The translations under genes were made by a program, and so were the position numbers. Of a stretch of DNA of 64,000 nt, positions 1 through 8,780 are shown in pieces. The notes beneath the pieces were generated by a model. That model did no database searches. It was given only the letters and a program-made list of their open reading frames with translations, and was not told where the DNA came from. The stretch comes from G963662905 sp963676725 (GTDB lineage Bacteria; Bacteroidota; Bacteroidia; Bacteroidales; WRLA01): contig OY781463.1 of assembly GCA_963676725.1 (NCBI GenBank), positions 1,860,001 through 1,924,000 of the forward strand, given 5' to 3'. The stretch's first letter is position 1. The number at the start of each line of letters is the position of its first letter.

Positions 1-762
1 TACGAGCATTTTTCGTGGTTCCCGAAAATAAATCACCCCACAGCTTGTATCATCCTTTGACTCATACTTATCGTTGATATGTGCCATATTCACAACTTTA
101 GAAGACAATTTACTGGCGCTGATGTGGGGATCCTGATTGACCAGCTTGAGGATATACTTTTCAAGGTCTTCATGCCCCCAGCCGAAAAGATATTCACCCA
201 TTCCCAGCCCGGATTGTGTAATTCCGTCCGAAAAAAACAAAATTCTGTCTTCCTTACGCGGATAGAAACTACAGGTATGCAGTTCTTTACCGGCATTTTG
301 TTCCGATTCAAGGATAATGCAATTCCAACCCGGATCATAAATTTTTTTGCCTCGAAGCACAACCGCCTGAGGATTATCATATTCCAGGATATGTGTTTCG
401 CCATCCTCTTCAATATCCACAATTGTAAAAGTAGCATAAGAGATTTGCCGCTCAGAGCAAACCGGCAGTGTATTCATAATAATTTCGGCAATACGCTTTA
501 TATCTTTATGCTCTTCAGCAAAATTTAAAGCCATTGTAGCAGTGAGAGTTGCTAAAACATTGGCCTTCACTCCATGTCCCATACCATCGCTGAGCACAGC
601 AATGATGCGCCGTTCATGAGCCACTTTTCTTGATACAAATACATCCCCGCAAATACGTTCTCCAACATGGTTCAATTGCTTGCAATATAGCTCAATATGA
701 AAATTTGCCGCCTTTTCTGAAGGGGCTACTGACGTATTGATTCTTTTTACGTTCAGTTCCAT
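1..762 (-). CDS. SpoIIE/PP2C-type serine phosphatase, C-terminus cut by window edge
   Basis: Reading the minus strand from the ATG at 762 gives 254 codons open to the window edge; the stop lies outside. PP2C/SpoIIE metal-binding motifs are visible: GD at residues 39-40, LSDGMGHG at 58-64, FFSDG at 176-180 and KDDTSCG at 236-242. Such phosphatases dephosphorylate regulatory proteins such as anti-sigma-factor antagonists. The start lies 2 nt after the stop of the upstream [FeFe]-hydrogenase-like gene, so the two are almost certainly co-transcribed and translationally coupled. Inference: this is the output module of a hydrogenase-like sensor, an arrangement known for group C sensory hydrogenases. 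The protein target is unknown. Confidence 0.85.
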   Translation of the reverse strand, partial: MELNVKRINTSVAPSEKAANFHIELYCKQLNHVGERICGDVFVSRKVAHERRIIAVLSDGMGHGVKANVLATLTATMALNFAEEHKDIKRIAEIIMNTLPVCSERQISYATFTIVDIEEDGETHILEYDNPQAVVLRGKKIYDPGWNCIILESEQNAGKELHTCSFYPRKEDRILFFSDGITQSGLGMGEYLFGWGHEDLEKYILKLVNQDPHISASKLSSKVVNMAHINDKYESKDDTSCGVIYFREPRKMLV

Positions 763-764
763 AA

Positions 765-2627
765 TTAATCGGGTTTGTCTTTTTCAGATTTATATGCTTC
801 GATAATACTGTTGAGCATACGTTCTGTTTTGCTGGCACCTTCACCAAGAAGAAAACCGATTTCCTGCACCATGCGCAGATTCTCGTCGATAACTTCCGTA
901 ACACGTCTCATTACCTGCTCTTTACGAACTTCAGGAGAACGCATATCACGCACAACAGCGCCAACAATATCATGCTTTTTAATGGGAAAGACAGAAATAT
1001 TTAGAAGTTCCTCCTCTACTTTTGCATCTTTGTTGGTAATAGTATCATCATTTTGCAAAACAAAATTGAACAGATTATAAAAATTATAGGGCACCAAAGA
1101 TTTTAGGTCGGCACCTTTCAAACCGGGGATGACCTCATCAATCATTTTTGCATCTTCGCCAAGGAGATCGATAAAACTTTTATTGGCATGGATAATTTCC
1201 AGGTCCTTATCAACAATAACCACTCCGACCGGAAGCTTTTGCAGCATTGTATTAATCGTATCATGAGCTTCGCGTGCCTCCCTATGTTCTCGGCGTGCAT
1301 GGCCTTCCGATTCTTTTAAAGCTTTCTCTGTTTTAGCGAGTTTATCGTTCGTGGCTTTTAAAGTCTGGATATAATCATTCTGGCTTTTTAAAGTATAAGT
1401 CATGCACATTTCTGTCTTTGCCAGACCTTTAGAAACGGCTACAGCAAAATCTACACAACTTGGATAACCGCATGCACCGCAGCCCTCATCACGGTTTTGT
1501 TCCCCTTTGCTAATGACCTTAAGCACCTCATTTATTTGCTCAGCAGGAGGCATTGGGATACGCTGGTCGTCCTCTTTAAAGCTTCTGCTTACATCCAAAC
1601 CAGCAAAGCGCTCAATATCTTTTTCCCATTGGGCTACATTAAAAGACTGCAGGCGTTTATTCGTATAATCAATTACCTGAGAGCGTCTTATAAATTTCTC
1701 GCCGCGTGGTGATGAACCGGGCCCCATAATGCAACCATGACAATAAAACAGGTCAAAATGCCTACGAACCGCTTCAATTCCTTTATCGAAAGTTTTTACG
1801 GCTTCCAATGCATTTTCAGGGCCGACTGTAGGAATAATTGTTCCAGTAAGCAAATCATCATCAATCCCTACAGACTGCAACATCCCGTTACGGATTGGAA
1901 ATAGCTGACCTTTATGACCAAATGGCGGATCAAAATCAGAGTATTCCACAGAGCTTTCGCTGATATTAAATTGCTCAAAAAGCCTACGCAACTCTGTATA
2001 AGTAAGCACCTCTTCAACTTTCCCATCCTTCGTATAGCGTAGTATATCTTCTTTGGCACTGATGCAGGGGCCGATATAAACCACTTTCACATCCTCCCCA
2101 TAATCATGATGCACCACTTTAGCGGTAGCTTCTACAGGTGAAATTAAAGGCGCGAGATTATGAATCAAAGAGGGATAAAATTTCTCCACGTAAGAAGTTA
2201 CGGAAGGGCAATTACTTGTGATATAGTATTTTCCACGAAAATCTTCAAAAAGTTTCTTATAGCGCAATGCCACTAGGTCGGCTCCAAATGCCACTTCAAC
2301 AACAAAATCAAAACCCAGTCTTCGAATCATTTCGACAAAACGCCTGTAATCGGCAATATCGCCAAACTCGGCAGAGATACTCGGGTCGACAATTGCAGCA
2401 GTTTTAGCATCGGCCTGCAATAGTCTTTTAATCCCATCTTCACTACTTTGGTATGTTAATGCATCAGGGCCGCAGACCTGCACACAACTGCCACAGCCAA
2501 TGCAGCGATTATGCAAAATGGAAGGAAAATCCTCATTTGGCCGCACAACAATAGCCTTTACAGGGCATACCCGCACGCATGCATAGCACACTTTACATTT
2601 CGCTTTTTCTATTTGGATCAAATTCAT
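765..2627 (-). CDS. PAS-containing [FeFe]-hydrogenase-like sensory protein (HydS-like)
   Basis: 620 residues. Two [4Fe-4S] ferredoxin motifs occupy the N-terminus (C11/C14/C17/C21 and C42/C45/C48/C52). The Fe-hydrogenase large-subunit domain (about 75-330) keeps candidate H-cluster ligands: C140 in TSNCPS, C188 in GPCISAK, C296 and C299 in CHGCIMGPG. A further FeS motif (C383, C386, C391, C408) precedes a PAS domain at about 465-570 and a helical tail. Two features differ from catalytic enzymes: Asn replaces the proton-relay Cys before C140, and the last motif is CxxC instead of CxxxC. With PAS and the phosphatase 2 nt downstream, this fits putative sensory group C or D hydrogenases. H2 sensing is inferred from family and neighbours; a general redox sensor is possible. 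Confidence 0.8.
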   Translation of the reverse strand: MNLIQIEKAKCKVCYACVRVCPVKAIVVRPNEDFPSILHNRCIGCGSCVQVCGPDALTYQSSEDGIKRLLQADAKTAAIVDPSISAEFGDIADYRRFVEMIRRLGFDFVVEVAFGADLVALRYKKLFEDFRGKYYITSNCPSVTSYVEKFYPSLIHNLAPLISPVEATAKVVHHDYGEDVKVVYIGPCISAKEDILRYTKDGKVEEVLTYTELRRLFEQFNISESSVEYSDFDPPFGHKGQLFPIRNGMLQSVGIDDDLLTGTIIPTVGPENALEAVKTFDKGIEAVRRHFDLFYCHGCIMGPGSSPRGEKFIRRSQVIDYTNKRLQSFNVAQWEKDIERFAGLDVSRSFKEDDQRIPMPPAEQINEVLKVISKGEQNRDEGCGACGYPSCVDFAVAVSKGLAKTEMCMTYTLKSQNDYIQTLKATNDKLAKTEKALKESEGHARREHREAREAHDTINTMLQKLPVGVVIVDKDLEIIHANKSFIDLLGEDAKMIDEVIPGLKGADLKSLVPYNFYNLFNFVLQNDDTITNKDAKVEEELLNISVFPIKKHDIVGAVVRDMRSPEVRKEQVMRRVTEVIDENLRMVQEIGFLLGEGASKTERMLNSIIEAYKSEKDKPD

Positions 2628-2647
2628 TCTAAAAATTTCTCAGGCTA

Positions 2648-2896
2648 TTAAAGATTAAAATGCGCATCTAGAATCTCAATAATATTTTCTTCGGACACAT
2701 GCTCAAAATGCTTTCCATCGATACTCACAATTGGACCTTTATCACAATTTCCAAAACAATGATTGCCGTGATAATATACTTTCTCACTTAAATGATTCTT
2801 TTTCAGATACTCATCAATTATGCGCACAAGTTTTTTATTGCCCCTGCTAAAGCACGAACTGCCAAGGCAAATAGTAATTTCAGTTTTTGTTGCCAT
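2648..2896 (-). CDS. Thioredoxin-like [2Fe-2S] ferredoxin (NuoE/HydC C-terminal type)
   Basis: 82 residues, small and single-domain. Four cysteines sit as C10-x4-C15 and C47-x3-C51, the spacing that binds a [2Fe-2S] cluster in thioredoxin-fold ferredoxins such as the C-terminus of NuoE. It is the first gene of the operon, 20 nt upstream of the hydrogenase-like gene, with a -7 promoter element about 20 nt before its ATG. Inference: it passes electrons to or from the hydrogenase-like sensor. No NuoF/HydB flavoprotein is nearby, so a bifurcating or NAD-reducing complex is not supported here. Confidence 0.8.
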   Translation of the reverse strand: MATKTEITICLGSSCFSRGNKKLVRIIDEYLKKNHLSEKVYYHGNHCFGNCDKGPIVSIDGKHFEHVSEENIIEILDAHFNL

Positions 2897-2915
2897 CTGA
2901 TGCAGAATTTAGCTT

Positions 2916-2923
2916 CAAAAGTA
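2916..2923 (-). promoter_or_regulatory. Predicted -7 element of the hydrogenase-like operon
   Basis: TACTTTTG on the minus strand matches the Bacteroidota -7 consensus TAnnTTTG and lies about 20 nt upstream of the first ATG of the operon. No clear -33 TTG was seen at the expected distance. Confidence 0.45.
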
Positions 2924-3132
2924 TGAAATATTGGCGGATTGTGGACGATATGGAACAGCTTAGATGCTGCATTCTGGAATATCTAAACATATTTTTGTGG
3001 GCATGGCGCTTCGAAAAAAATTGAATAGCCAGTTAAGCAATAATAAAAAGCAGCTTTTTCCCCCCATACTGTGAATGCATTGCCATGCAACCAAATCGCT
3101 GAATATATGTCAGAAAGAGAGTACATTTTTAT

Positions 3133-3140
3133 TATATTTG
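3133..3140 (+). promoter_or_regulatory. Predicted -7 element of the PKD/Ig-like protein gene
   Basis: TATATTTG matches TAnnTTTG and lies 27 nt upstream of the chosen ATG at 3168. It lies downstream of an in-frame ATG at 3075, which argues against that earlier start. Confidence 0.45.
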
Positions 3141-3167
3141 CCTCACAACATAACCACAAGCACCCAC

Positions 3168-4952
3168 ATGCGAAAAATTCTCCATTACATCCATTTATTG
3201 TTTCTTTCCATCTTCCTTATAGCCTTTGGGCAACTTAACGCCCAATGTGTTTTTGAGGTTGATTTCCATGATTGGATTCAGGAAGGATACCCATCAAATG
3301 GAAACTGGAATATTTCCCCCGATGGTAAAGAAGTTGTACAGAGCGTTAATGGCGACCCTACTTTTTTCGTAAGTCAGGATACCTTTATGAACGTACGTAT
3401 TTACGGACAAATTGAAGTTGGCTGGAATTGGGACGATGATTTTGTGGGTTTTGTATTTGGTTATATCAGCCCGAATTCAGGAACAGCTCAGGACGATTAC
3501 GAATTTTATCTCTTCGACTGGAAACAGCAGGCACAACAAGTTGGCGGTGGCTATTGCAATGCACGGGCAGAAGAAGGCTTTACTCTTACACATTACGATA
3601 ATGTGATCTCGAACGAAAATTGCCCTCTTTATCTAAGTTTTTGGGAACATCAGGACAACCCGCCGAAAGTAGAGGTAATAAAAAGTACATATGGAAATGG
3701 GCTGGGCTGGAATTACGATCAGGCTTATAATTTTGAGCTCACTTATACGTCCACAAAAATCATTATTTCCGTAAATTCCGATACCATTTTTAATATTGAT
3801 GGCTGTTACGAACCCGGTCGTTTTGGCTTTTATAATTTCTCCCAGGAAGCAGTAACCTATTCCAATTTTAATTACGCACTAGCAACTGAATACACTATTC
3901 AGGAATCGCCTTTATATTGGGTTTGCCATGGAGACTCAGTGCATTTTGAATCTGTTGACCTGAGTTGTTCTACAGTACCTACAAATATAGTATCATGGGA
4001 GTGGAACCTTGGAGATGGGAATATCAGCAATGATATTAACCCAACCTATTTATATCCCAATGTAGGCGATTATGAGGTAAAACTTGTTATGACAGATTAC
4101 CTTGGTTGTCAGGACAGTATGACCCATGTTGTTTCTGTAAAGCCACTACCGGTAATTATGGATACGCTCATAACAGACACAAATTATTTTTGTGATAATT
4201 ATCCCGCACGCATTGATCTTGTCGCATTAGGCGGTTCTGGCGATTCTGTGGTTTGGTATACAGATGGCTGCGGCACCAATAAAATTGGCATTGGTGATAC
4301 CCTTGATATTGTTGCACCAATTGATTCCACAATTTATTATGCCCGTTATGAAGGCTATTGTGGTTCAACATTATGCGACACCTTGAATGTTTTTGTTTGG
4401 CCATCCTCCATAGAGCCGGACAGTGTGCATACAGACGCAAATAATTATTGCAGTGGCACACAGGACTCCATACTTTTGACAGCATTTGGCGGCTGGGGCG
4501 ACACATTAAGATGGTATAGCGAATCTTGCGGAGGGACCTATCTCGGCAAAGGGGATTCCCTGAAAATTGCAGCACCATTAGACACGCTAACATACTTCGC
4601 ACGCTGGGAAAACACATGTAGTTTCAGCAATTGCGCTTCTGTTGAAGTAATTGTCTATCCACTTCCCCTACCCGATATTAATGGTCCGGATACTCTCTGC
4701 GGATTTACTTCGGGTGTTAATTATTTTACTCAGGATAATGCATTATTGGGCAATTCCTACCTATGGCTTGTGTATGATGCCACGCTTCTCGGACCTGATG
4801 ATAAGGCAGACATCAACCTTTCTTTTCCAAACGGCCCGGTTACATCACAGTTGATCGTACTCGAAATCAACCATCTGATGTGTTTAAATTCAGACACACT
4901 AGAGGTAGTGATCCATCCAAAACCCGGAGCGATTCCCATTTTTCATGATTAA
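3168..4952 (+). CDS. Secreted PKD/Ig-like multidomain protein
   Basis: About 594 residues from the ATG at 3168, chosen because it begins a clear signal peptide (MRKILHYIH, hydrophobic core, cleavage near LNAQ) and follows a predicted promoter. The N-terminal 240 residues resemble a lectin/laminin-G-type beta sandwich of the kind seen in thrombospondin-C-like secreted proteins. A PKD domain follows (SWEWNLGDGN, then YPNVGDYEVKLVMTD), then two Cys-containing Ig-like repeats with similar sequence (SGDSVVWYTDGCG and WGDTLRWYSESCG). The C-terminus ends in PIFHD, as in the three next genes, with no canonical T9SS sorting domain visible. Probably exported or surface-located and adhesive or structural; the ligand is unknown. 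It heads a four-gene same-strand block. Confidence 0.7.
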   Translation: MRKILHYIHLLFLSIFLIAFGQLNAQCVFEVDFHDWIQEGYPSNGNWNISPDGKEVVQSVNGDPTFFVSQDTFMNVRIYGQIEVGWNWDDDFVGFVFGYISPNSGTAQDDYEFYLFDWKQQAQQVGGGYCNARAEEGFTLTHYDNVISNENCPLYLSFWEHQDNPPKVEVIKSTYGNGLGWNYDQAYNFELTYTSTKIIISVNSDTIFNIDGCYEPGRFGFYNFSQEAVTYSNFNYALATEYTIQESPLYWVCHGDSVHFESVDLSCSTVPTNIVSWEWNLGDGNISNDINPTYLYPNVGDYEVKLVMTDYLGCQDSMTHVVSVKPLPVIMDTLITDTNYFCDNYPARIDLVALGGSGDSVVWYTDGCGTNKIGIGDTLDIVAPIDSTIYYARYEGYCGSTLCDTLNVFVWPSSIEPDSVHTDANNYCSGTQDSILLTAFGGWGDTLRWYSESCGGTYLGKGDSLKIAAPLDTLTYFARWENTCSFSNCASVEVIVYPLPLPDINGPDTLCGFTSGVNYFTQDNALLGNSYLWLVYDATLLGPDDKADINLSFPNGPVTSQLIVLEINHLMCLNSDTLEVVIHPKPGAIPIFHD

Positions 4953-4969
4953 TCAAAACTTTTTTTGCA

Positions 4970-4977
4970 TACTTTTG
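4970..4977 (+). promoter_or_regulatory. Predicted -7 element, first IgGFc paralogue
   Basis: TACTTTTG sits in a block of about 33 nt that starts at the previous stop codon and recurs after each of the first three genes in this array (also at 6856 and 8724). Its position relative to the next gene is similar each time. Confidence 0.5.
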
Positions 4978-5026
4978 TTTCACAGGACGTGAAGAAGAAA
5001 TGCAAAGGAGGATTAAACGTGTTATA

Positions 5027-6838
5027 ATGTTGAAAAAATTATTTTTATTCTTGTTCATCGGAATATTATTGGGCTGTTCCTTTCAATCTTTTGCCCAAAG
5101 AGACACAGAATTCTGGTTTGCTGCACCGGATAATTCTGATGTATCATCAAATGAAAGGGACCATCCAATCTTATTAAGGGTTTCCACTTTTAATGAAGAC
5201 TCCAAAATCTATTTAACACAACCTGCAAATCCACTTTTTGAGACAATTGAAGTAGAAATTCCTGCAAACGAAACCGAAACAATAACACTTGCAGCAACCA
5301 GGGCACAGCTCACAGGAATAGAGTGCAGACCGGGCGGTGAAATCGTATCTTATGGTTTCTTATTGCAAACGACGACCCCTGTTACAGCCTATCTCGAAAA
5401 CAGCAGTGAAGCCAATCCTGATATCTATTCGCTGAAAGGGAGAAATGCTTTAGGAATGGATTTTGTCATCCCTGCGCAACGAACCTATGATCAAAGGCAA
5501 AATTCAGGATGGAATCAATGGAATGTAATACCGAATACATTCTTAGTAGTTGCTACGCAAGATGATACTGAAGTTGAAATTACACCAAGCAGGAATCTTG
5601 CAGGAGGCTATTCATCTGGAAACACCTTTATGGTAACCCTCAACAGAGGTGAAGTTTTCGTTGCACAATCAACCTCGCGTGATGCAAACCAGCACTTGAG
5701 TGGAAGCATTGTTACTTCGAATAAAAATATCGTTGTCATGGTAAACGACGATTCTGTTGACCGCCCCATAGATGGCCCTGATTTGATGGGCGATCAAACC
5801 ATTCCAACAGAAATGCTCGGACAGATGTATATTGTCGTAAAAGGATTTCTGGATCAGGATAGGATCTACCTTCATGGAGCGGTAGACAATACAAATGTTT
5901 ATAGAAATGGAAGCAGCATTCCCCTTACTACTTTAAATCGTGGTGATATGTTTGAGTTTACGCTTACCGATTACAGCACTTTTCTGGAAAGTGATCAGCC
6001 AATATTGGTATATCATATGACAGGATGGGGCCAAGTTGGCGGTGCGGTAATCCCTCCTATTGAGTGTACCGGATCAAATATTATTGCATTTACACGATCA
6101 GAAGACGATGATTCTGATTTTGGTATTATTGTGATTACACAAGCCGGAAATGAAGGCAATTTCTCAATCGATGGAAATACAAACTGGTTGCAGGCAAGCG
6201 ATTTTCAGGATGTCCCTGGAACAAGTGGAGCGTGGAAAGTCTCCAATAAAGATTTGTCTGACTATATTATTGAAAACAACAACTATTCTATTGAAAATTC
6301 CAGCGGGCTCTTCCATCTTGGCACAATAACCGGAGCAAGCAACTCTTGCCGTTATGGTTTTTTCTCCAATTTTGCCACGCTCAACATAGGTCCTGATCAA
6401 ACCTATTGCAAAGGCGATACTGTTTTATTGGATGCTGGTCCGGGTCAAGATTCTTATGCTTGGTATAAATACACAGCCCCCACTACTGTAATTGGGACAG
6501 AGTCGAGTATCGAGGTGAGTGATACCGGAAAATATTTCTGTGTAGCCACTTATGAAATGTGTACACCTTCAGACACCATACATCTTGCATGGCATGCCGA
6601 TCCAATGCCAAACCTTGGCCCTGATACAACAGCCTGTTTGGGGACGCTGGTAGATTTCTACCCGGGCACTTTCTCTGCTTACGAATGGTTTGATGGTTCT
6701 ACAAATTATACTCTCAGCTGCGATACAGCAAAGCTCATCTGGGTAAAAGTCTTCGACAGCTTTGGTTGCCATAATAGCGATACAGTGGAGATGTTCCTAT
6801 ACCCCCAACCTGCTCCTGTTCCTATTTTTCACGATTAA
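5027..6838 (+). CDS. IgGFc_binding-domain secreted protein, tandem paralogue 1
   Basis: About 603 residues from the ATG at 5027. That start is preferred over an upstream in-frame ATG (5000) because it aligns with the paralogues (MLKKLF) and begins a signal peptide ending near SFAQ. The first 430 residues match the IgGFc_binding N-terminal family by conserved blocks: TPVTAYLENSS, NPDIYSLKGRNALGM, VMVNDDSVD, LVYHMTGW, AVIPPIECTGSNI and FTRS. Two Ig-like domains follow (LGPDQTYCKGDTVLLDAG and LGPDTTACLGT). The end is PIFHD, without a recognised T9SS tail. In this bacterial family the domain marks secreted, often adhesive or surface proteins; real IgG binding is not implied. Confidence 0.75.
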   Translation: MLKKLFLFLFIGILLGCSFQSFAQRDTEFWFAAPDNSDVSSNERDHPILLRVSTFNEDSKIYLTQPANPLFETIEVEIPANETETITLAATRAQLTGIECRPGGEIVSYGFLLQTTTPVTAYLENSSEANPDIYSLKGRNALGMDFVIPAQRTYDQRQNSGWNQWNVIPNTFLVVATQDDTEVEITPSRNLAGGYSSGNTFMVTLNRGEVFVAQSTSRDANQHLSGSIVTSNKNIVVMVNDDSVDRPIDGPDLMGDQTIPTEMLGQMYIVVKGFLDQDRIYLHGAVDNTNVYRNGSSIPLTTLNRGDMFEFTLTDYSTFLESDQPILVYHMTGWGQVGGAVIPPIECTGSNIIAFTRSEDDDSDFGIIVITQAGNEGNFSIDGNTNWLQASDFQDVPGTSGAWKVSNKDLSDYIIENNNYSIENSSGLFHLGTITGASNSCRYGFFSNFATLNIGPDQTYCKGDTVLLDAGPGQDSYAWYKYTAPTTVIGTESSIEVSDTGKYFCVATYEMCTPSDTIHLAWHADPMPNLGPDTTACLGTLVDFYPGTFSAYEWFDGSTNYTLSCDTAKLIWVKVFDSFGCHNSDTVEMFLYPQPAPVPIFHD

Positions 6839-6855
6839 TCAAAGCTTTTTTTGCA

Positions 6856-6863
6856 TACTTTTG
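6856..6863 (+). promoter_or_regulatory. Predicted -7 element, second IgGFc paralogue
   Basis: TACTTTTG inside the conserved block that follows the preceding stop codon; 50 nt upstream of the next ATG. Confidence 0.5.
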
Positions 6864-6912
6864 TCTGATAAAGCATAAAGAATCTATGCTATAAGGGATT
6901 AGAGGTGCTATC

Positions 6913-8706
6913 ATGTTAAAAAAACTATTTTACCTATTGTTCATTGGACTATTATTGGGCTTTTCCTATGAATCTTTTGCCCAAAAGGACACAGAATTTT
7001 GGTTTGCTGCACCTGATAATGTGCATGAACCTACAAACGGTAATATCCGCGACCGTCCGATCCTATTCAGAATCACTTCTTTTGGTGAAGAAGCACATAT
7101 TATAATCAGTCAGCCTGCTAATCCCGCTTTTAATATTGTAGAAGATATCATCCCGGCTAATGGCACTGTAACCTACGATCTTACAGAAGATATTGGGATG
7201 ATTGAGTGCCAACCGGCAAATACAATTGTAAATTATGGTATATTGATACAATCCTCAAACCCTGTAACTGCCTATTACGAAAATAGCAGTGTGTCTAATC
7301 CCGATATTTACACCCTAAAGGGAAGAAATGGCATAGGGCTTGGATTTATCGTTCCCAGTCAAACAGATTTTAATCAAAGAGACTATACAGGTGTCGTTCC
7401 CAATTCGTTTTTGGTTGTTGCCACCGAAGACAATACACATGTGCAGATAATTCCCAAAAAAGCAATTGTTGGTCATGCTGCCGGAATTTCATTTGAAATT
7501 GTCCTGAATAAAGGTGAGGTTTATGTTGCCAATGCCACAGGACTTTCGGCAAATAATCATCTTGGAGGGACCATTGTAAGTGCTGATAAAGCTGTAGCAT
7601 TGGTTGTTAATGATGACTCTGTAGATCCGGCAGCACCCGATCTAATGGCAGACCAAAGTATTCCAAATGAGCTATTGGGCAATAATTATATTGTTGTTAA
7701 GGGTTCTTTTAGCGACGGGGGTATTCGTGATAGGGTATATATTTTTGCAGCTTACGATAATACTCAAGTATACCGTGAAGGAAGTCTGATCGGCACTATT
7801 AATAAGGGGAACTCTGTTATGTTTCAATTTTCAAGCACAGATCAAAGTACTTATATTGAAAGCACAGAGCCTGTATTGGTATATCATATGTCAGGATATT
7901 CGGGTCAACCGGGTGCAGCTGTGATCCCTCCAATTGAATGCACAGGATCTAATATTACCGCTTTCACTCGGTCAATTGATGATCTCTTTGAAATTATTGT
8001 GTTCACCCAAACAGGGAATGAAGGTTTTTTTGAAATCAATGGAAACCCTGATTTGCTTAAAGCAAGTGATTTTCATAATGTACCCGGTACAAGTGGTGCT
8101 TGGAAAGCCACAAAAAAAAATATGAACGTTTTGGCTACAGGTTCTGCCAATATTATTGAAAATTCAAATGGATTATTTCATCTAGGCACGATTAATGGAA
8201 CAAGCCAAAGATCATGTCGTTATGGTTTTTTCTCCAATTTTGCTTCATTAAACCTTGGCCCTGATATTGCTTTTTGTAAAGGAGATACTATTTTATTGGA
8301 TGCAGGCACCGGGCAAGACACTTACGCATGGTATAAATACACAGCCCCAACCATTGTAATTGGAACTGAATCAACCATAGAAGTGAGTGATACCGGAAAA
8401 TATTTTTGCGTGGCCACCTATGAAATGTGTACACCTTCAGACACCATACATCTTGCATGGCATGCCGATCCAATGCCAAACCTTGGCCCTGATACAACAG
8501 CCTGTTTAGGAACGCCGGTAGTTTTTTATCCGGGTACATTTTCTGCTTACGAATGGTTTGATGGTTCTACAAGCTCTACACTTAGCTGCGACACAGCAAA
8601 GCTCATCTGGGTCAAAGTCTTCGATAGTTTTGGTTGCCATAATAGCGATACAACTGAAATGTTCCTTTATCCCCAACCCGTCCCTGTTCCTATTTTTCAC
8701 GATTAA
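6913..8706 (+). CDS. IgGFc_binding-domain secreted protein, tandem paralogue 2
   Basis: 597 residues with the same layout as its neighbours: signal peptide (MLKKLFYLLFIG, cleavage near SFAQ), IgGFc_binding region to about residue 425, two Ig-like domains, terminal PIFHD. Diagnostic blocks include NPVTAYYENSSVSNPDIY, VVNDDSVDPAAPDLM, LVYHMSGY and AVIPPIECTGSNI. The N-terminal half is the most divergent of the three, whereas the last 400 nt are nearly identical at DNA level to the first paralogue, which points to gene conversion or a recent partial duplication. Promoter and gene form one repeating unit of about 1.85 kb. Function unknown beyond likely surface export. Confidence 0.75.
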   Translation: MLKKLFYLLFIGLLLGFSYESFAQKDTEFWFAAPDNVHEPTNGNIRDRPILFRITSFGEEAHIIISQPANPAFNIVEDIIPANGTVTYDLTEDIGMIECQPANTIVNYGILIQSSNPVTAYYENSSVSNPDIYTLKGRNGIGLGFIVPSQTDFNQRDYTGVVPNSFLVVATEDNTHVQIIPKKAIVGHAAGISFEIVLNKGEVYVANATGLSANNHLGGTIVSADKAVALVVNDDSVDPAAPDLMADQSIPNELLGNNYIVVKGSFSDGGIRDRVYIFAAYDNTQVYREGSLIGTINKGNSVMFQFSSTDQSTYIESTEPVLVYHMSGYSGQPGAAVIPPIECTGSNITAFTRSIDDLFEIIVFTQTGNEGFFEINGNPDLLKASDFHNVPGTSGAWKATKKNMNVLATGSANIIENSNGLFHLGTINGTSQRSCRYGFFSNFASLNLGPDIAFCKGDTILLDAGTGQDTYAWYKYTAPTIVIGTESTIEVSDTGKYFCVATYEMCTPSDTIHLAWHADPMPNLGPDTTACLGTPVVFYPGTFSAYEWFDGSTSSTLSCDTAKLIWVKVFDSFGCHNSDTTEMFLYPQPVPVPIFHD

Positions 8707-8723
8707 TTAAACCTTTTTTTGCA

Positions 8724-8731
8724 TACTTTTG
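8724..8731 (+). promoter_or_regulatory. Predicted -7 element, third IgGFc paralogue
   Basis: TACTTTTG in the same stop-proximal conserved block as at 4970 and 6856; 50 nt upstream of the chosen ATG. Confidence 0.5.
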
Positions 8732-8780
8732 TCTGGTAGGATATCAAGAAGCAATTCTGTTGCTGATGAAACGAATTATG

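Noticed and set aside
79..528. Open frame of 149 codons on the plus strand
   Set aside because: It is antisense to the SpoIIE phosphatase, whose motifs are unmistakable; its own translation has no family character.
1..2896. Catalytic, bifurcating hydrogenase complex (HydABC)
   Set aside because: No NuoF/HydB-like flavoprotein gene is present and the hydrogenase protein carries a PAS domain and a phosphatase neighbour, as sensors do.
3075..3167. Upstream ATG extension of the PKD/Ig-like protein
   Set aside because: It would place 31 polar residues before a clear signal peptide and lies upstream of the predicted promoter.
4168..4617. 149-codon minus-strand frame
   Set aside because: Antisense shadow of the Ig-like repeats; Cys/His-rich composition is a by-product of the opposite strand.
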